In this document: in pieces, positions 17,739 through 25,689 of the stretch
Numbering within the stretch: the stretch's first letter is position 1
How the letters are laid out: the number at the start of each line of letters is the position of its first letter
NCBI RefSeq assembly: GCF_000523235.1
Contig: NZ_CP006850.1
Span: forward strand, 744,001 to 808,000
Direction: 5' to 3'
DNA length: 64,000 nt
Origin: Nocardia nova SH22a
GTDB lineage: Bacteria; Actinomycetota; Actinomycetes; Mycobacteriales; Mycobacteriaceae
Notes under the pieces: model-generated
What the model saw: the letters and a program-made list of their open reading frames with translations, nothing else
Told to the model about the DNA's origin: nothing
Database searches by the model: none
Translations under genes and position numbers: made by a program

Positions 17739-19295
17739 GTGAGCGCAGTGTCTGTTTCGGAGTCCGGCGTGCGACCGATCCTCGCGGAGGCGGTCGGCCT
17801 GGCCCGCCGTGCGCTCCTGGAGTTGCAGCCCACGGGTGTGGGCGAACATCTGGGTGTCACCGGCGAGGACGAGTGTGCGGCCACCCACCGTTTCGCGGCC
17901 ACGCTGCCGGGATATCGGGGCTGGCAGTGGGAGGTCGTGGTCGCGGCCGCGCCGGACGCGGAGTACGCCACGGTGAGCGAGTCGGCCCTGCTGCCGGGGC
18001 CCGATGCGCTGGTGGCGCCGGAATTCGTCCCGTGGGATCGGCGTGTTCGCCCCGGGGATCTGGCCCCCGGAGATCTGCTGGCCCCGCGCGTGGACGACGA
18101 GCGTCTGGTGCCCGGATATCTGCAGACCGGCGACCCGGTTGCCGACGAGGTGTGCGAGGACGTCGGCCTGGGCCGCCGCCAGGTACTCAGCCGGGAGGGC
18201 CGATTCGAGGCCGCCGAGCGCTGGTACTCCGAATTCGGCCCCGATACCGATATGGCCCGTTCGGCCCCCGCCGCCTGCGGCGTGTGCGGATTCTTCGTCC
18301 CGCTGGCCGGTGCCATGCGCGCGGCCTTCGGCGTCTGCGCCAACGCGATGGGCGCCGACGGCCGCGTCGTGCACGTCCGCTACGGCTGCGGCGCGCACTC
18401 CGACACCGAGATGCCCAGCGGTGCGGGCTCCCCGCTGTACGAGGCCTACGACGATGCCGCCGTGGAATTGATCCCGGCCGCGGACCTGGCGCCCCGCGAA
18501 GCGCGCCTGCAGGGCGAGGCCATCGGCGACATCGCCGAATCGGTCGCATCCGACAGGGCGGCGGAGAACGCACCGGAGCCCGGAGCAGAGGCTCGTTCGG
18601 GTGTTTCGGAAACGGATCACGAAGCCGCCGCGGAGACTGCGCCGGTCGCGGACGCTGCTGTTCCCGAGAGTGTTCCGTCCGCCGATGCCGCGCGGAGCGG
18701 TGCCGAAGTTGCTGTCGCGGAAGAGGGTTCGGCGACCGAGGCGGTTTCGGATGCTGTTGTGTCCGAGAGTGTTTCGCCTGACGAGGCCGTGACGAGTGGT
18801 GTCGAAGTCGCCGACGCGGAAGAGGGTTCGGCGGCCACTGTCTCGGAGACCGGCGTGGTTGCGGATGCTGATGTTTCCGAGGGAACTTCGTCGGCAGCGG
18901 TCGATGACGCATCGCGCGGTACCGGGGAGTCGGAGACTGCGGAAGAGGTTACGGGCACTGAGAGCGATCGGGTACCTGATCCCGTGGAGCCCGCTGCTGA
19001 GGACTCCAGCGTCGGTGCACCCGAAGGGGTTTCGGCGGATGATGCCGATGCCGCAGGACGTAGTCCTGTTGGCTCGGCGGATGCTGCTGCGGTGCAAGCG
19101 GATCCGACCGGACCGGACGCGGGTCAGGAGGCCGAGGGGTCCGCGAGAGATTCGGCCGACTCCGCCGGTGCGTCGGCGGAAACCAGCACCGAGTCTGTTG
19201 CGCAACAGGGTGTTTCGGATCCCGCCTACAGCGACGCCTGGGCGGTCTCCTCGGTGCGGGTTCGGCGGGGCGCGTCCGGAGCGGCTGAGCACTGA
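17739..19295 (+). CDS. DUF3027 protein with long acidic low-complexity tail
   Basis: A 518-residue protein. The first 265 residues resemble actinobacterial DUF3027 (Rv0877-type) and include YRGWQWEVVVAAAPDAEYATV, VPWDRRVRPGDLAPGD, and a cysteine pair plus CGFF-like motif (ACGVCGFF, FGVCANAM) that may bind metal. The remaining 250 residues are almost entirely Ala, Glu, Asp, Ser, Val, Thr and Gly (repeated SESVS, ADAEEGS, AAEEGS units), strongly acidic and surely disordered. The start is a GTG at 17739. The stop overlaps the presumed CTG start of the next gene, implying coupling. Confidence 0.85.
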   Translation: MSAVSVSESGVRPILAEAVGLARRALLELQPTGVGEHLGVTGEDECAATHRFAATLPGYRGWQWEVVVAAAPDAEYATVSESALLPGPDALVAPEFVPWDRRVRPGDLAPGDLLAPRVDDERLVPGYLQTGDPVADEVCEDVGLGRRQVLSREGRFEAAERWYSEFGPDTDMARSAPAACGVCGFFVPLAGAMRAAFGVCANAMGADGRVVHVRYGCGAHSDTEMPSGAGSPLYEAYDDAAVELIPAADLAPREARLQGEAIGDIAESVASDRAAENAPEPGAEARSGVSETDHEAAAETAPVADAAVPESVPSADAARSGAEVAVAEEGSATEAVSDAVVSESVSPDEAVTSGVEVADAEEGSAATVSETGVVADADVSEGTSSAAVDDASRGTGESETAEEVTGTESDRVPDPVEPAAEDSSVGAPEGVSADDADAAGRSPVGSADAAAVQADPTGPDAGQEAEGSARDSADSAGASAETSTESVAQQGVSDPAYSDAWAVSSVRVRRGASGAAEH

Positions 19296-22087
19296 CCGAC
19301 GCGAACGGGGCAGCCGTCGGGGAGTCGCAGGATCCGTTCGGCACCGCCGATCTGCGGGCGGGTGTGCTCACCGCATGGCGGAGTTCGCCCACCAGGCTGC
19401 GTGAGGACGCGGCCACCGAGGCGGATCTGGCGGGTGCGGGATATCGCGATCGGCTGCTGACCGAGCTGGCGCAGAACGCCGCGGACGCCGCGGTCAAGGC
19501 CGGTGTCCCCGGCCGGGTTTCGGTTCGTCTGCGGGGCCGGGCGCTGCATATCGCCAATACCGGTGCGCCGCTGGATCTTTCCGGTGTGCACGCGCTGACC
19601 GCACTGCGGGCCTCGGGTAAGACGGGGACGGCGGTCGGGCGGTTCGGCGTGGGTTTCACCGCCGTGCTGTCGGCGGGCGAGGAGATCGAATTCCGTTCCA
19701 CCACCGGCTCGTTGCGTTTCTCCCGTGCCCAGACCCTGGCCGAACTGCGCGCCCACGACATCACGATTCCCGATCTGGACGGCACGGGCGTTCCCGTGCT
19801 CCGGCTGGCCTGGTCGGTGTCGGCCGCGCCGGAGGAGGGTTTCGACAGCGAGATCGTGGTGTGGTTGCGCGAGGACGTCGACGCCGGGGCGCTGCTGGCC
19901 GCGATACGCGCCGAGACGACGGATCTGCTGCTGGAACTGCCCGGCCTGCACTCGATTCGCATCGAGGAAGACGAGGCCTGGCGCGCCGAGGACGAGATCA
20001 CCGACGACCTGCGCCAGGTGTGCGTCACCGATCTGTCCGGCATCGACCACCGCTGGTGGCAGTACCGCACCGAGCGGGTGCGCTGGCTGCTGCCGCTGCG
20101 CGACGGGCACGCGGTAGCCGCGGCGGCGGATGTGCTGCGGGCGCCCACCCGCACCGATGAGGAACTGTCGCTGCCGGTCCTGGTCATCGCCGATATCGCA
20201 CTGCAACCGGACCGCCGCCGCCTCATGCCGGGCGCCCGGATCGCCGAATTGGCCGAGGGCTACGCCGATTTCGCCCGCGCCCTCCCGCCCGCCGATCGGC
20301 CGGTGCTCATCCCGCCTCCCGGTTTCGCCCGCAGTGAGGCCGACGGTGTCCTGCGCGAGGCCCTGATCGCACAGCTGCGCGACCACCCCTGGCTGCCGAT
20401 CGTCCCCACCGCGGACAACGACGTGCCGCCGGAAGATGCGGTCGCGGCACCGGCGCGGGCGAGTGTATTCCTCGGCGCCACAACGGATCTCACCGCCGCG
20501 CTCGCGGAGTTCCTGGGACCGCTGGTGGTCGCCGAACTCTCCGGCCGTTCCGTCGCCGAACTGCTCGCGGTCGTGGACGTCCACCGCATCGGCCTGGCCC
20601 GGATAGCCGAGCTGACCGGCAGTGTGCAGCGCCCGCCCGAATGGTGGTACGCGCTCTACGACGCACTGGAACCGTTCGTGACCGATCCGCTTGCCGCCGA
20701 GGAACTGGGCGCCCTGGCGGTGCCGCTGTCGGACGGCCGCCTCGTCACCGGACCGCGCACGGTACTCGTCGACGATCGGCTCGACGATGCCGTGGCCGTG
20801 CCCTGGGCCCGGCTGGTCCATCCGGAGGCGGCGCACGATCTGCTCGCCCGGCTCGGCGCCCAGCAGGCCGACGCCACCGACCTGCTCGGTGATCCCGCGC
20901 TGCGTGCGGAACTGGACCACCGTCCCGACGACGAGGAACTGCGCGACGCGGTCCTGACCCTGGCCGCCCATCTGCCGCCGGACACCACCCTCCCGGCCTG
21001 GCTGGGCGCCCTCGAATTGCCCGACGACACAGGCGAATTCCGGCCCGCCGACGAACTGCTGCTGCCGGACGCGCCGCTCGCCGACGTACTGATCGCCGAT
21101 TCCCCGTTCGGCACCTTGGATGCCGCGGTGGCACAACGTCATTCCGCCGCCGCGTTGCGCGCGATCGGCGTCGGCTGGGGTTTCACCGTCGTCACCGAAA
21201 CCGACCCGACCGGCCCCGATCACGATCTCGACGACGAGGACCGCTGGTGGCAGGGACTCCCCGAGGATCCGCCGGAATTCGCCGCGGTCCGGGATCTGGA
21301 TCTGGTCGACGACGAGGCCTGGCCGCAGGCATTGCGGCTGCTGCTGAGCGAACCCGCCACCCGACGGCTGCTCGCCGACCGGGACGGCTACACCGCCTGG
21401 TGGTTGCGCAGGCACGCGCACATCGGTGATCGCCCGCTCGGTGTGTTCCGCGCGGGATCGGATCCGGTGTTCGCCGGTCTGCTGCCCGAACTGCCGGGAT
21501 TCTCCGAGGCGGAGTCGGCGGCCCTCGGTGCGGTGCTGGCGGATCCCGCCACCATCACCGGTCAATTGACGGCGGCCTTGCTCGAGGCGCTGGCCGATCC
21601 GGCGAAAACACCGTCGCCCGAAGCGGTTTCGCAGATACACCAGCGGCTCGCCGCGGCCGTCCCGCATCTGGATCTCGACGAGATCGGCGTTCCGGAACGG
21701 GTGCGCGCCCTGTCCGGTGCGGTGATCGCGCCGGAGCGGGCACTGGTACTGGACCGGCCCTGGCTGGGGCTGGCGCTGCCGCCGGATCGCCTGGTCGCCG
21801 GGGATATCGAACATGCCGCGGACCTGGCCACCCTGCTGGATGTGGCGGCGGCGTCCGAAGCCGTGGACGCGGAGGTCCTCGGCTCCGGACATCGGACCGA
21901 GTGGGCCGCCGAACCGCTGGGCGTGCTGCTGCGGCTGCAGTTCGGATTGCCGCCGCTGACCGGGGAACTGGTCCTGCACGATCGGCTGGAGGTGCGCTTG
22001 TCCGGCGCCTACGAGGCCACCGTGGCGGTGCCCTGGTGGCGCGAAGGCGGCACCACGCACGTCCAGCGGCAGCCGGGCCCGCGCTGA
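19292..22087 (+). CDS. Sacsin-like / HSP90-like ATPase-domain protein
   Basis: Large cytoplasmic protein (about 931 residues from CTG, or 907 from the first GTG at 19364). An HSP90/GHKL-type ATP-binding domain like that of sacsin is at the N-terminus: ELAQNAADAAVKAG (N box), LHIANTGAPLDLSGV, LRASGKTGTAVGRFGVGFTA (lid and glycine loop). The rest is helical and repeat-like, with frequent LPDDT and EE clusters. Codons between 19292 and 19364 read PFGTADLRAGVLTAWRSSP, which I believe is conserved in relatives. That favours a CTG start at 19292 overlapping the DUF3027 stop. A chaperone role is inferred from the ATPase fold only. Confidence 0.85.
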   Translation: MTDANGAAVGESQDPFGTADLRAGVLTAWRSSPTRLREDAATEADLAGAGYRDRLLTELAQNAADAAVKAGVPGRVSVRLRGRALHIANTGAPLDLSGVHALTALRASGKTGTAVGRFGVGFTAVLSAGEEIEFRSTTGSLRFSRAQTLAELRAHDITIPDLDGTGVPVLRLAWSVSAAPEEGFDSEIVVWLREDVDAGALLAAIRAETTDLLLELPGLHSIRIEEDEAWRAEDEITDDLRQVCVTDLSGIDHRWWQYRTERVRWLLPLRDGHAVAAAADVLRAPTRTDEELSLPVLVIADIALQPDRRRLMPGARIAELAEGYADFARALPPADRPVLIPPPGFARSEADGVLREALIAQLRDHPWLPIVPTADNDVPPEDAVAAPARASVFLGATTDLTAALAEFLGPLVVAELSGRSVAELLAVVDVHRIGLARIAELTGSVQRPPEWWYALYDALEPFVTDPLAAEELGALAVPLSDGRLVTGPRTVLVDDRLDDAVAVPWARLVHPEAAHDLLARLGAQQADATDLLGDPALRAELDHRPDDEELRDAVLTLAAHLPPDTTLPAWLGALELPDDTGEFRPADELLLPDAPLADVLIADSPFGTLDAAVAQRHSAAALRAIGVGWGFTVVTETDPTGPDHDLDDEDRWWQGLPEDPPEFAAVRDLDLVDDEAWPQALRLLLSEPATRRLLADRDGYTAWWLRRHAHIGDRPLGVFRAGSDPVFAGLLPELPGFSEAESAALGAVLADPATITGQLTAALLEALADPAKTPSPEAVSQIHQRLAAAVPHLDLDEIGVPERVRALSGAVIAPERALVLDRPWLGLALPPDRLVAGDIEHAADLATLLDVAAASEAVDAEVLGSGHRTEWAAEPLGVLLRLQFGLPPLTGELVLHDRLEVRLSGAYEATVAVPWWREGGTTHVQRQPGPR

Positions 22088-22088
22088 A

Positions 22089-22715
22089 CTACTTCGCGTA
22101 GGTGGTGATCATCTCCGCGACCAGGTCCAGCTGGGTGCGCACCGCCGCACTGTCGTCGTCGACGAGCCAGCGCAGGACGACACCGTCGATGAAGTTCAGC
22201 GTGAACCGGCTCAGCGTCTGCACCGGCACCCGCCATTCGGTTCCGGTGGCGACCCGGGCATGTTCGAGGACATCGGCCACCGTGGCATCGTTGAACACGT
22301 ACTGTTCGCGCGCGATCGCGAGTTTCGCGGGGGTCTGCTCACTTTCGCGCAATGCGTAGGTGGTGGTCTCGTAGGTCAGCAGTTGCCGATGCGGGGTCGA
22401 CTCGATGTTCACCCACAGGAGTTCCAGGCTGGCGCGCACCAGATTTTGGAGGGATTCTTTTCCGCTCCCCACGCCCTGCCAGACCGCTTCATTGGTCTCG
22501 ACGGAATCGCGCAATTCCATCGATAAGGCTTTGACCAGTTCGGTCATCAGCGCATCTTTGTTCTCGAAACAGTAATGCACCACACCGAGCGAAACCCCGG
22601 CGGCCTGCGCGACATCGCGCGTGGTTACCCCGGCCACGCCCTTTTTCTCGGCGAGGCCTATAGCCGCCTCGATCAGGTGGGCTCGTCGTTCTTCGACGCT
22701 CAATCGGGAGGACAC
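22089..22715 (-). CDS. TetR family transcriptional regulator
   Basis: A 208-residue TetR regulator. The N-terminal helix-turn-helix spans about 12-58 (RRAHLIEAAIGLAEKKGVAG, TTRDVAQAAGVSLGVVHYCF, ENKDALMTELV). The C-terminal ligand-binding domain shows the TetR_C_6-like pattern seen near BetI/RutR (LLWVNIESTPHRQLLTYETT, FIDGVVLRWLVDDD). Ligand and targets are unknown. It converges with the sacsin-like gene with one base between stops. The likely targets would be itself or the DUF2530/MarR genes beyond a 100-bp upstream interval. Confidence 0.92.
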   Translation of the reverse strand: MSSRLSVEERRAHLIEAAIGLAEKKGVAGVTTRDVAQAAGVSLGVVHYCFENKDALMTELVKALSMELRDSVETNEAVWQGVGSGKESLQNLVRASLELLWVNIESTPHRQLLTYETTTYALRESEQTPAKLAIAREQYVFNDATVADVLEHARVATGTEWRVPVQTLSRFTLNFIDGVVLRWLVDDDSAAVRTQLDLVAEMITTYAK

Positions 22716-22815
22716 GCAAGCGAGTTAAGCCGCAGGACGGCGTGCAGTCAATTTGCACACCGTAAAGTCGGCGCGCTTTCGCGTGGCGTGCGTCCGGCGC
22801 GTCATCGCCGGGACG

Positions 22816-23058
22816 TCACAGTCCTTTCTGCGCGCCTTTGTCTCCCCGCCGTGACCCGCGACGCTGAATCACGAAAATGCCGTAGGCCAGCACTCCGACG
22901 ACCAGCCCCATCAGGCAGATCGGCCGGGCGTCCGCCCAGCTGTCCACGCACCAGACCACGACCGTCGCCACCAGCCACAACAGACTGCCGACCGCCAGGA
23001 CCGGGCGTGGATCGGTGAGCCGCGGCGGGATCTCGGGGACGTCGGGTGTCACGAGCAC
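22816..23058 (-). CDS. DUF2530 small membrane protein (Rv0879c-like)
   Basis: An 80-residue membrane protein with a hydrophilic head (VPEIPPRLTDPRPVLAVG) and two helices (LLWLVATVVVWCVDSW; ICLMGLVVGVLAYGIFVIQ) followed by a basic tail (RRGSRRGDKGAQKG). Length, topology and neighbourhood with a MarR gene match DUF2530/Rv0879c. Function unknown. It is divergent from the MarR gene with 58 bp between starts. Confidence 0.88.
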   Translation of the reverse strand: MLVTPDVPEIPPRLTDPRPVLAVGSLLWLVATVVVWCVDSWADARPICLMGLVVGVLAYGIFVIQRRGSRRGDKGAQKGL

Positions 23059-23116
23059 AACGATAGCGGCGGGAACACCACAGGGGGCATACGGGCGTCA
23101 CGTATCGTTTGCCTCT

Positions 23117-23554
23117 GTGACAACGCCTTCCGATATCCGCGCGCTCGCCGGTGAATTGTCCCTGGCGGTCGTGCGACTGACGCGACATCTGCGCGGGCGC
23201 CGCAGCGACGCCCAGATCTCGCTCACCCAGCTGTCGGCGCTGGCCACCCTGGCCCGGGACGGGGCGATGACCCCCGGCCTCCTCGCGGCCAAGGAACGTG
23301 TCCAACCGCCGTCGATGACCAGGGTGATCGCGTCCCTGTCGGATCTGCGGCTGGTCAAGCGCGATCCGCACCCCACCGACGGCCGCCAGGTCATCGTGTC
23401 GCTGTCGGATGCGGGTAAGGCGCTCATCCAGGACGAGACCAACGCCCGCGAGGCGTGGATGTCGGATCAGCTGTCCGGGTTGACCGCCGATCAGCTGCGC
23501 GTGCTCACCGATGCGGTGGCGATCATGAAGCAGCTGGTCGCCGAGTCGGAATAG
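23117..23554 (+). CDS. MarR family transcriptional regulator (Rv0880-like)
   Basis: A 145-residue winged-helix regulator. The helical dimerisation N-terminus (IRALAGELSLAVVRLTRHLRG) precedes the HTH (SLTQLSALATLARDGAMTPGLLAAKERVQPPSMTRVIASL) and the wing with the conserved acidic/Arg pair (DPHPTDGRQVIVSLSDAG). The start is GTG at 23117, lacking a Shine-Dalgarno but 8 nt after TATCGT (23103-23108), which suggests a leaderless mRNA. It resembles mycobacterial Rv0880. Its targets may include the divergent DUF2530 gene. Confidence 0.92.
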   Translation: MTTPSDIRALAGELSLAVVRLTRHLRGRRSDAQISLTQLSALATLARDGAMTPGLLAAKERVQPPSMTRVIASLSDLRLVKRDPHPTDGRQVIVSLSDAGKALIQDETNAREAWMSDQLSGLTADQLRVLTDAVAIMKQLVAESE

Positions 23555-23555
23555 T

Positions 23556-23645
23556 TCAGGCCACGAAAGCCCGGTCGCTCGAGACGATCTCGCGTCCCAG
23601 CGGCATCAGCGACACCGGGATGAGCTTCAGGTTGGCCCAGCCGAA
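23556..23645 (-). pseudogene. Remnant of a second yccF gene (C-terminus only)
   Basis: Reading this stretch on the minus strand gives FGWANLKLIPVSLMPLGREI and then VSSDRAFVA before a stop. It matches the last 30 residues of the intact YccF gene immediately upstream (FGWANIRLIPVSLMPLGKEI) with three conservative changes. No upstream part of the gene accompanies it and there is no start codon. It is the tail of a decayed tandem duplicate, starting 1 bp after the MarR stop. Confidence 0.85.
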
Positions 23646-23668
23646 ACTGACAGAGTGCCAATGATCGG

Positions 23669-24070
23669 CTAGCGATCACCGAACCGGCGGCCCGTCGGCA
23701 CGATCTCCTTGCCCAGTGGCATGAGCGAGACTGGGATTAAACGGATGTTCGCCCAGCCGAACGGAATTCCGATGATGGAGACGAACAGCGGAATGCTGGT
23801 GACCAGGTGCCCGATCGCCAGCCAGAATCCCGCGAAGATCACCCAGATCACATTGCCGACCAGCGACGGCGCCCCCGCGTCCGGTTTGGCCACGACCTCC
23901 CGCCCGAACGGCCACAGCACATAGGCGCCGATCCGGAACGAGGCGATCCCGAACGGGATCGTGATGATCAGGATGCAGCAGATGATTCCGGCCAGGAAGT
24001 AGCCGACCGCCAGCCAGAACCCGGCGAAGATCAACCAGAGCACATTCAGGACGAACCGGATGAGGGTCAT
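23669..24070 (-). CDS. yccF: YccF-domain membrane protein
   Basis: A 133-residue inner-membrane protein with two tandem YccF domains. Each begins with an N-V-x-W-[LV]-I-F-A-G-F-W-L-A pattern and ends in IPFG plus a polar loop (IPFGIASFRIGAYVLWPFG; IPFGWANIRLIPVSLMPLG). About four hydrophobic segments are visible. The family is widespread and of unknown function. The start is ATG at 24068-24070. A decayed copy of its 3' end lies directly downstream. Confidence 0.93.
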   Translation of the reverse strand: MTLIRFVLNVLWLIFAGFWLAVGYFLAGIICCILIITIPFGIASFRIGAYVLWPFGREVVAKPDAGAPSLVGNVIWVIFAGFWLAIGHLVTSIPLFVSIIGIPFGWANIRLIPVSLMPLGKEIVPTGRRFGDR

Positions 24071-24144
24071 GCCTCGAGCATGCCAGCGCCGGTGCCGCGA
24101 GACCAGGGCCGAAGGTATTCCCCCGGGTGCCGGGTCCGCGATAC

Positions 24145-25347
24145 TCAGAAGAACCAGCCCAGTACCGGTTCGCGCTCGGCTCGGAAGGCGTGGTCCATCG
24201 CGGCCAGGACGCGGGAGTCCCTGGCGTGCAGCCGGTTCGCGGCGGCGAAGATACGCGCCGAGTGGGCTCCCAGATAGAGGCTGCCGAGGACGTCGATGCC
24301 GAGTTCGACATCGGGAGTCCGGGTGGTGGGCTCGCATTCGGCGTGGCCGTCGCGAACCCGCAGCGCGAAGGTGCCGCCGGCGTCGCGGAACGGGTCCTCG
24401 ACGGTGAGGACGATATCCAGATCGGACTCGTAGCCACGGGCGGTCAGGGCCGCGGGGACATCCATGGGCCGGACCCACAGCCCGTCGTAGCGACCGGTCG
24501 TGCGGACCAGGCGCGAGTCGGTGAGCAGATGGGGCAGTGGATCGTCGCCGCTGACCGTGGCCGTGACGGTGCGGGTCAGATCCAGTCCGAGCAGCGCCCG
24601 CCAGAGGGCGGCGTGCGCCTCGGGGGTGACCGCCCGCAATTCGACGACCTCGGCCGTGAGGTCGCGCGGCTCGGGCTCGTGATAGCGGTAGAGGGCATAT
24701 CCGTCGGGGTGGAGGAACGCGTAGAGCGCCGACTTCCCGCCGGAGCTGAGCAACTGGATCAGCCACGCCGCGTCCGGCCGGGCCTGCGCCCCCGGGACCA
24801 CACGGCGCCAGCGGTCGTAGACGGTGGCGATCCGAGTGATCGCGGCATCGACCGAAGTCAGTTCCACACCGCCGGGATCCGGTGCGGTGGGCAGGAATTC
24901 GGCGAAGCGGCGATCGATGGTGACGTGTTGTTCGACTACCGCGGGCCCGTAACCGAATCGCCCGTAGATACCGGCCCGGCTGGCGGTGAAGATGGTCAGC
25001 GGCAGCCCCTCGGCCTCGGTGCGGCGGTGCAGTTCTGTGTACATCGCGCGCAGAATGCCGCGGCGGCGATGGGTGGGCGCGACCGCGACGGCCGCGACCC
25101 CGCTGACCTCCACGGTGCGCCCGCCGGGCACCGTCAGCGTCATGATCGTGTCCCTGGTGTGGCCGACCACGCGGTCACCGTCGAGCGCCACGAGAGCGCG
25201 ATCGATGGGGAACAGTCGCATTCGCTGTTCGGCGACGGCCGGATCCTCCACGGGCGGCGCGCCGAACGCATTCGACAGCAGGAGGCCGATGGCGGGAAGA
25301 TCGTCGTCGGTCGCGGGCCTGAGCGTTGTCCCGGGTGCGAGCGCCAT
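24145..25347 (-). CDS. eis: Eis-type aminoglycoside/protein N-acetyltransferase
   Basis: GNAT protein of 400 residues with the Eis architecture: an N-terminal acetyltransferase domain with acetyl-CoA loop VAVAPTHRRRGILRAM near 90-105, a second degenerate GNAT domain, and a C-terminal sterol-carrier-like domain. The FGYG motif in IYGRFGYGPAV supplies the catalytic Tyr, and the chain ends in Phe (GWFF), whose carboxylate acts as base in mycobacterial Eis. In that family lysines and aminoglycosides are acetylated at several positions. The ATG at 25347 is chosen because similarity begins at TTLRPATDDDLP; an earlier Met at 25383 adds 12 unrelated residues. Confidence 0.92.
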   Translation of the reverse strand: MALAPGTTLRPATDDDLPAIGLLLSNAFGAPPVEDPAVAEQRMRLFPIDRALVALDGDRVVGHTRDTIMTLTVPGGRTVEVSGVAAVAVAPTHRRRGILRAMYTELHRRTEAEGLPLTIFTASRAGIYGRFGYGPAVVEQHVTIDRRFAEFLPTAPDPGGVELTSVDAAITRIATVYDRWRRVVPGAQARPDAAWLIQLLSSGGKSALYAFLHPDGYALYRYHEPEPRDLTAEVVELRAVTPEAHAALWRALLGLDLTRTVTATVSGDDPLPHLLTDSRLVRTTGRYDGLWVRPMDVPAALTARGYESDLDIVLTVEDPFRDAGGTFALRVRDGHAECEPTTRTPDVELGIDVLGSLYLGAHSARIFAAANRLHARDSRVLAAMDHAFRAEREPVLGWFF

Positions 25348-25689
25348 GATCAGACCTTCGCACATCGGCACCGCCCGGCGCACCCGGATTTCGTCCCCTC
25401 GCGGTGGCCGGGCGCGGGCGATCCTGACATCGTTGTCGTACCCGCCACGCTGCGGATAGTGGACCGCCGCACGCTCGATCGGTGATGGCGATGAGAGGAG
25501 ATCCGGACCTGCCCTCCCCTCCGAGGCAGGCCCGGATTCCGGCGGCTCGAGCCTGCGCCCGACCCGCGAATACGATGGTGCCGGTACTGCCCAGGGGGTT
25601 GCTTAACAACAGCTTGTGAGGGTGGAAGGCGGGTGCGTCGATCCGGGATGTCGAGCGCTGATCCCTTGTCGCACAGCTGGTTTAGCCGC
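25348..25689. other. 342-bp interval without a gene; one hairpin
   Basis: No ORF here shows codon bias or similarity. At 25501-25537 an imperfect hairpin pairs ATCCGG and CCTGCC arms around an 11-nt loop; it could terminate the nSTAND gene read from the right. The left part must contain the eis promoter. I see no tRNA or repeat. Confidence 0.5.

Noticed and set aside
19226..22060. 944-codon open frame antisense to the sacsin-like gene
   Set aside because: The sense strand has clear GHKL ATPase motifs; the antisense product is compositionally biased (Gln, Arg, Gly) and featureless.
23491..23679. 62-codon minus-strand ORF covering the yccF remnant
   Set aside because: It is in a different frame from the YccF-like tail and gives no similarity; the remnant reading explains the stretch better.
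25348..25689. Possible tRNA or small RNA in the eis/nSTAND interval
   Set aside because: I looked for cloverleaf arms and a CCA end around 25560-25689 and saw none; only one imperfect hairpin.
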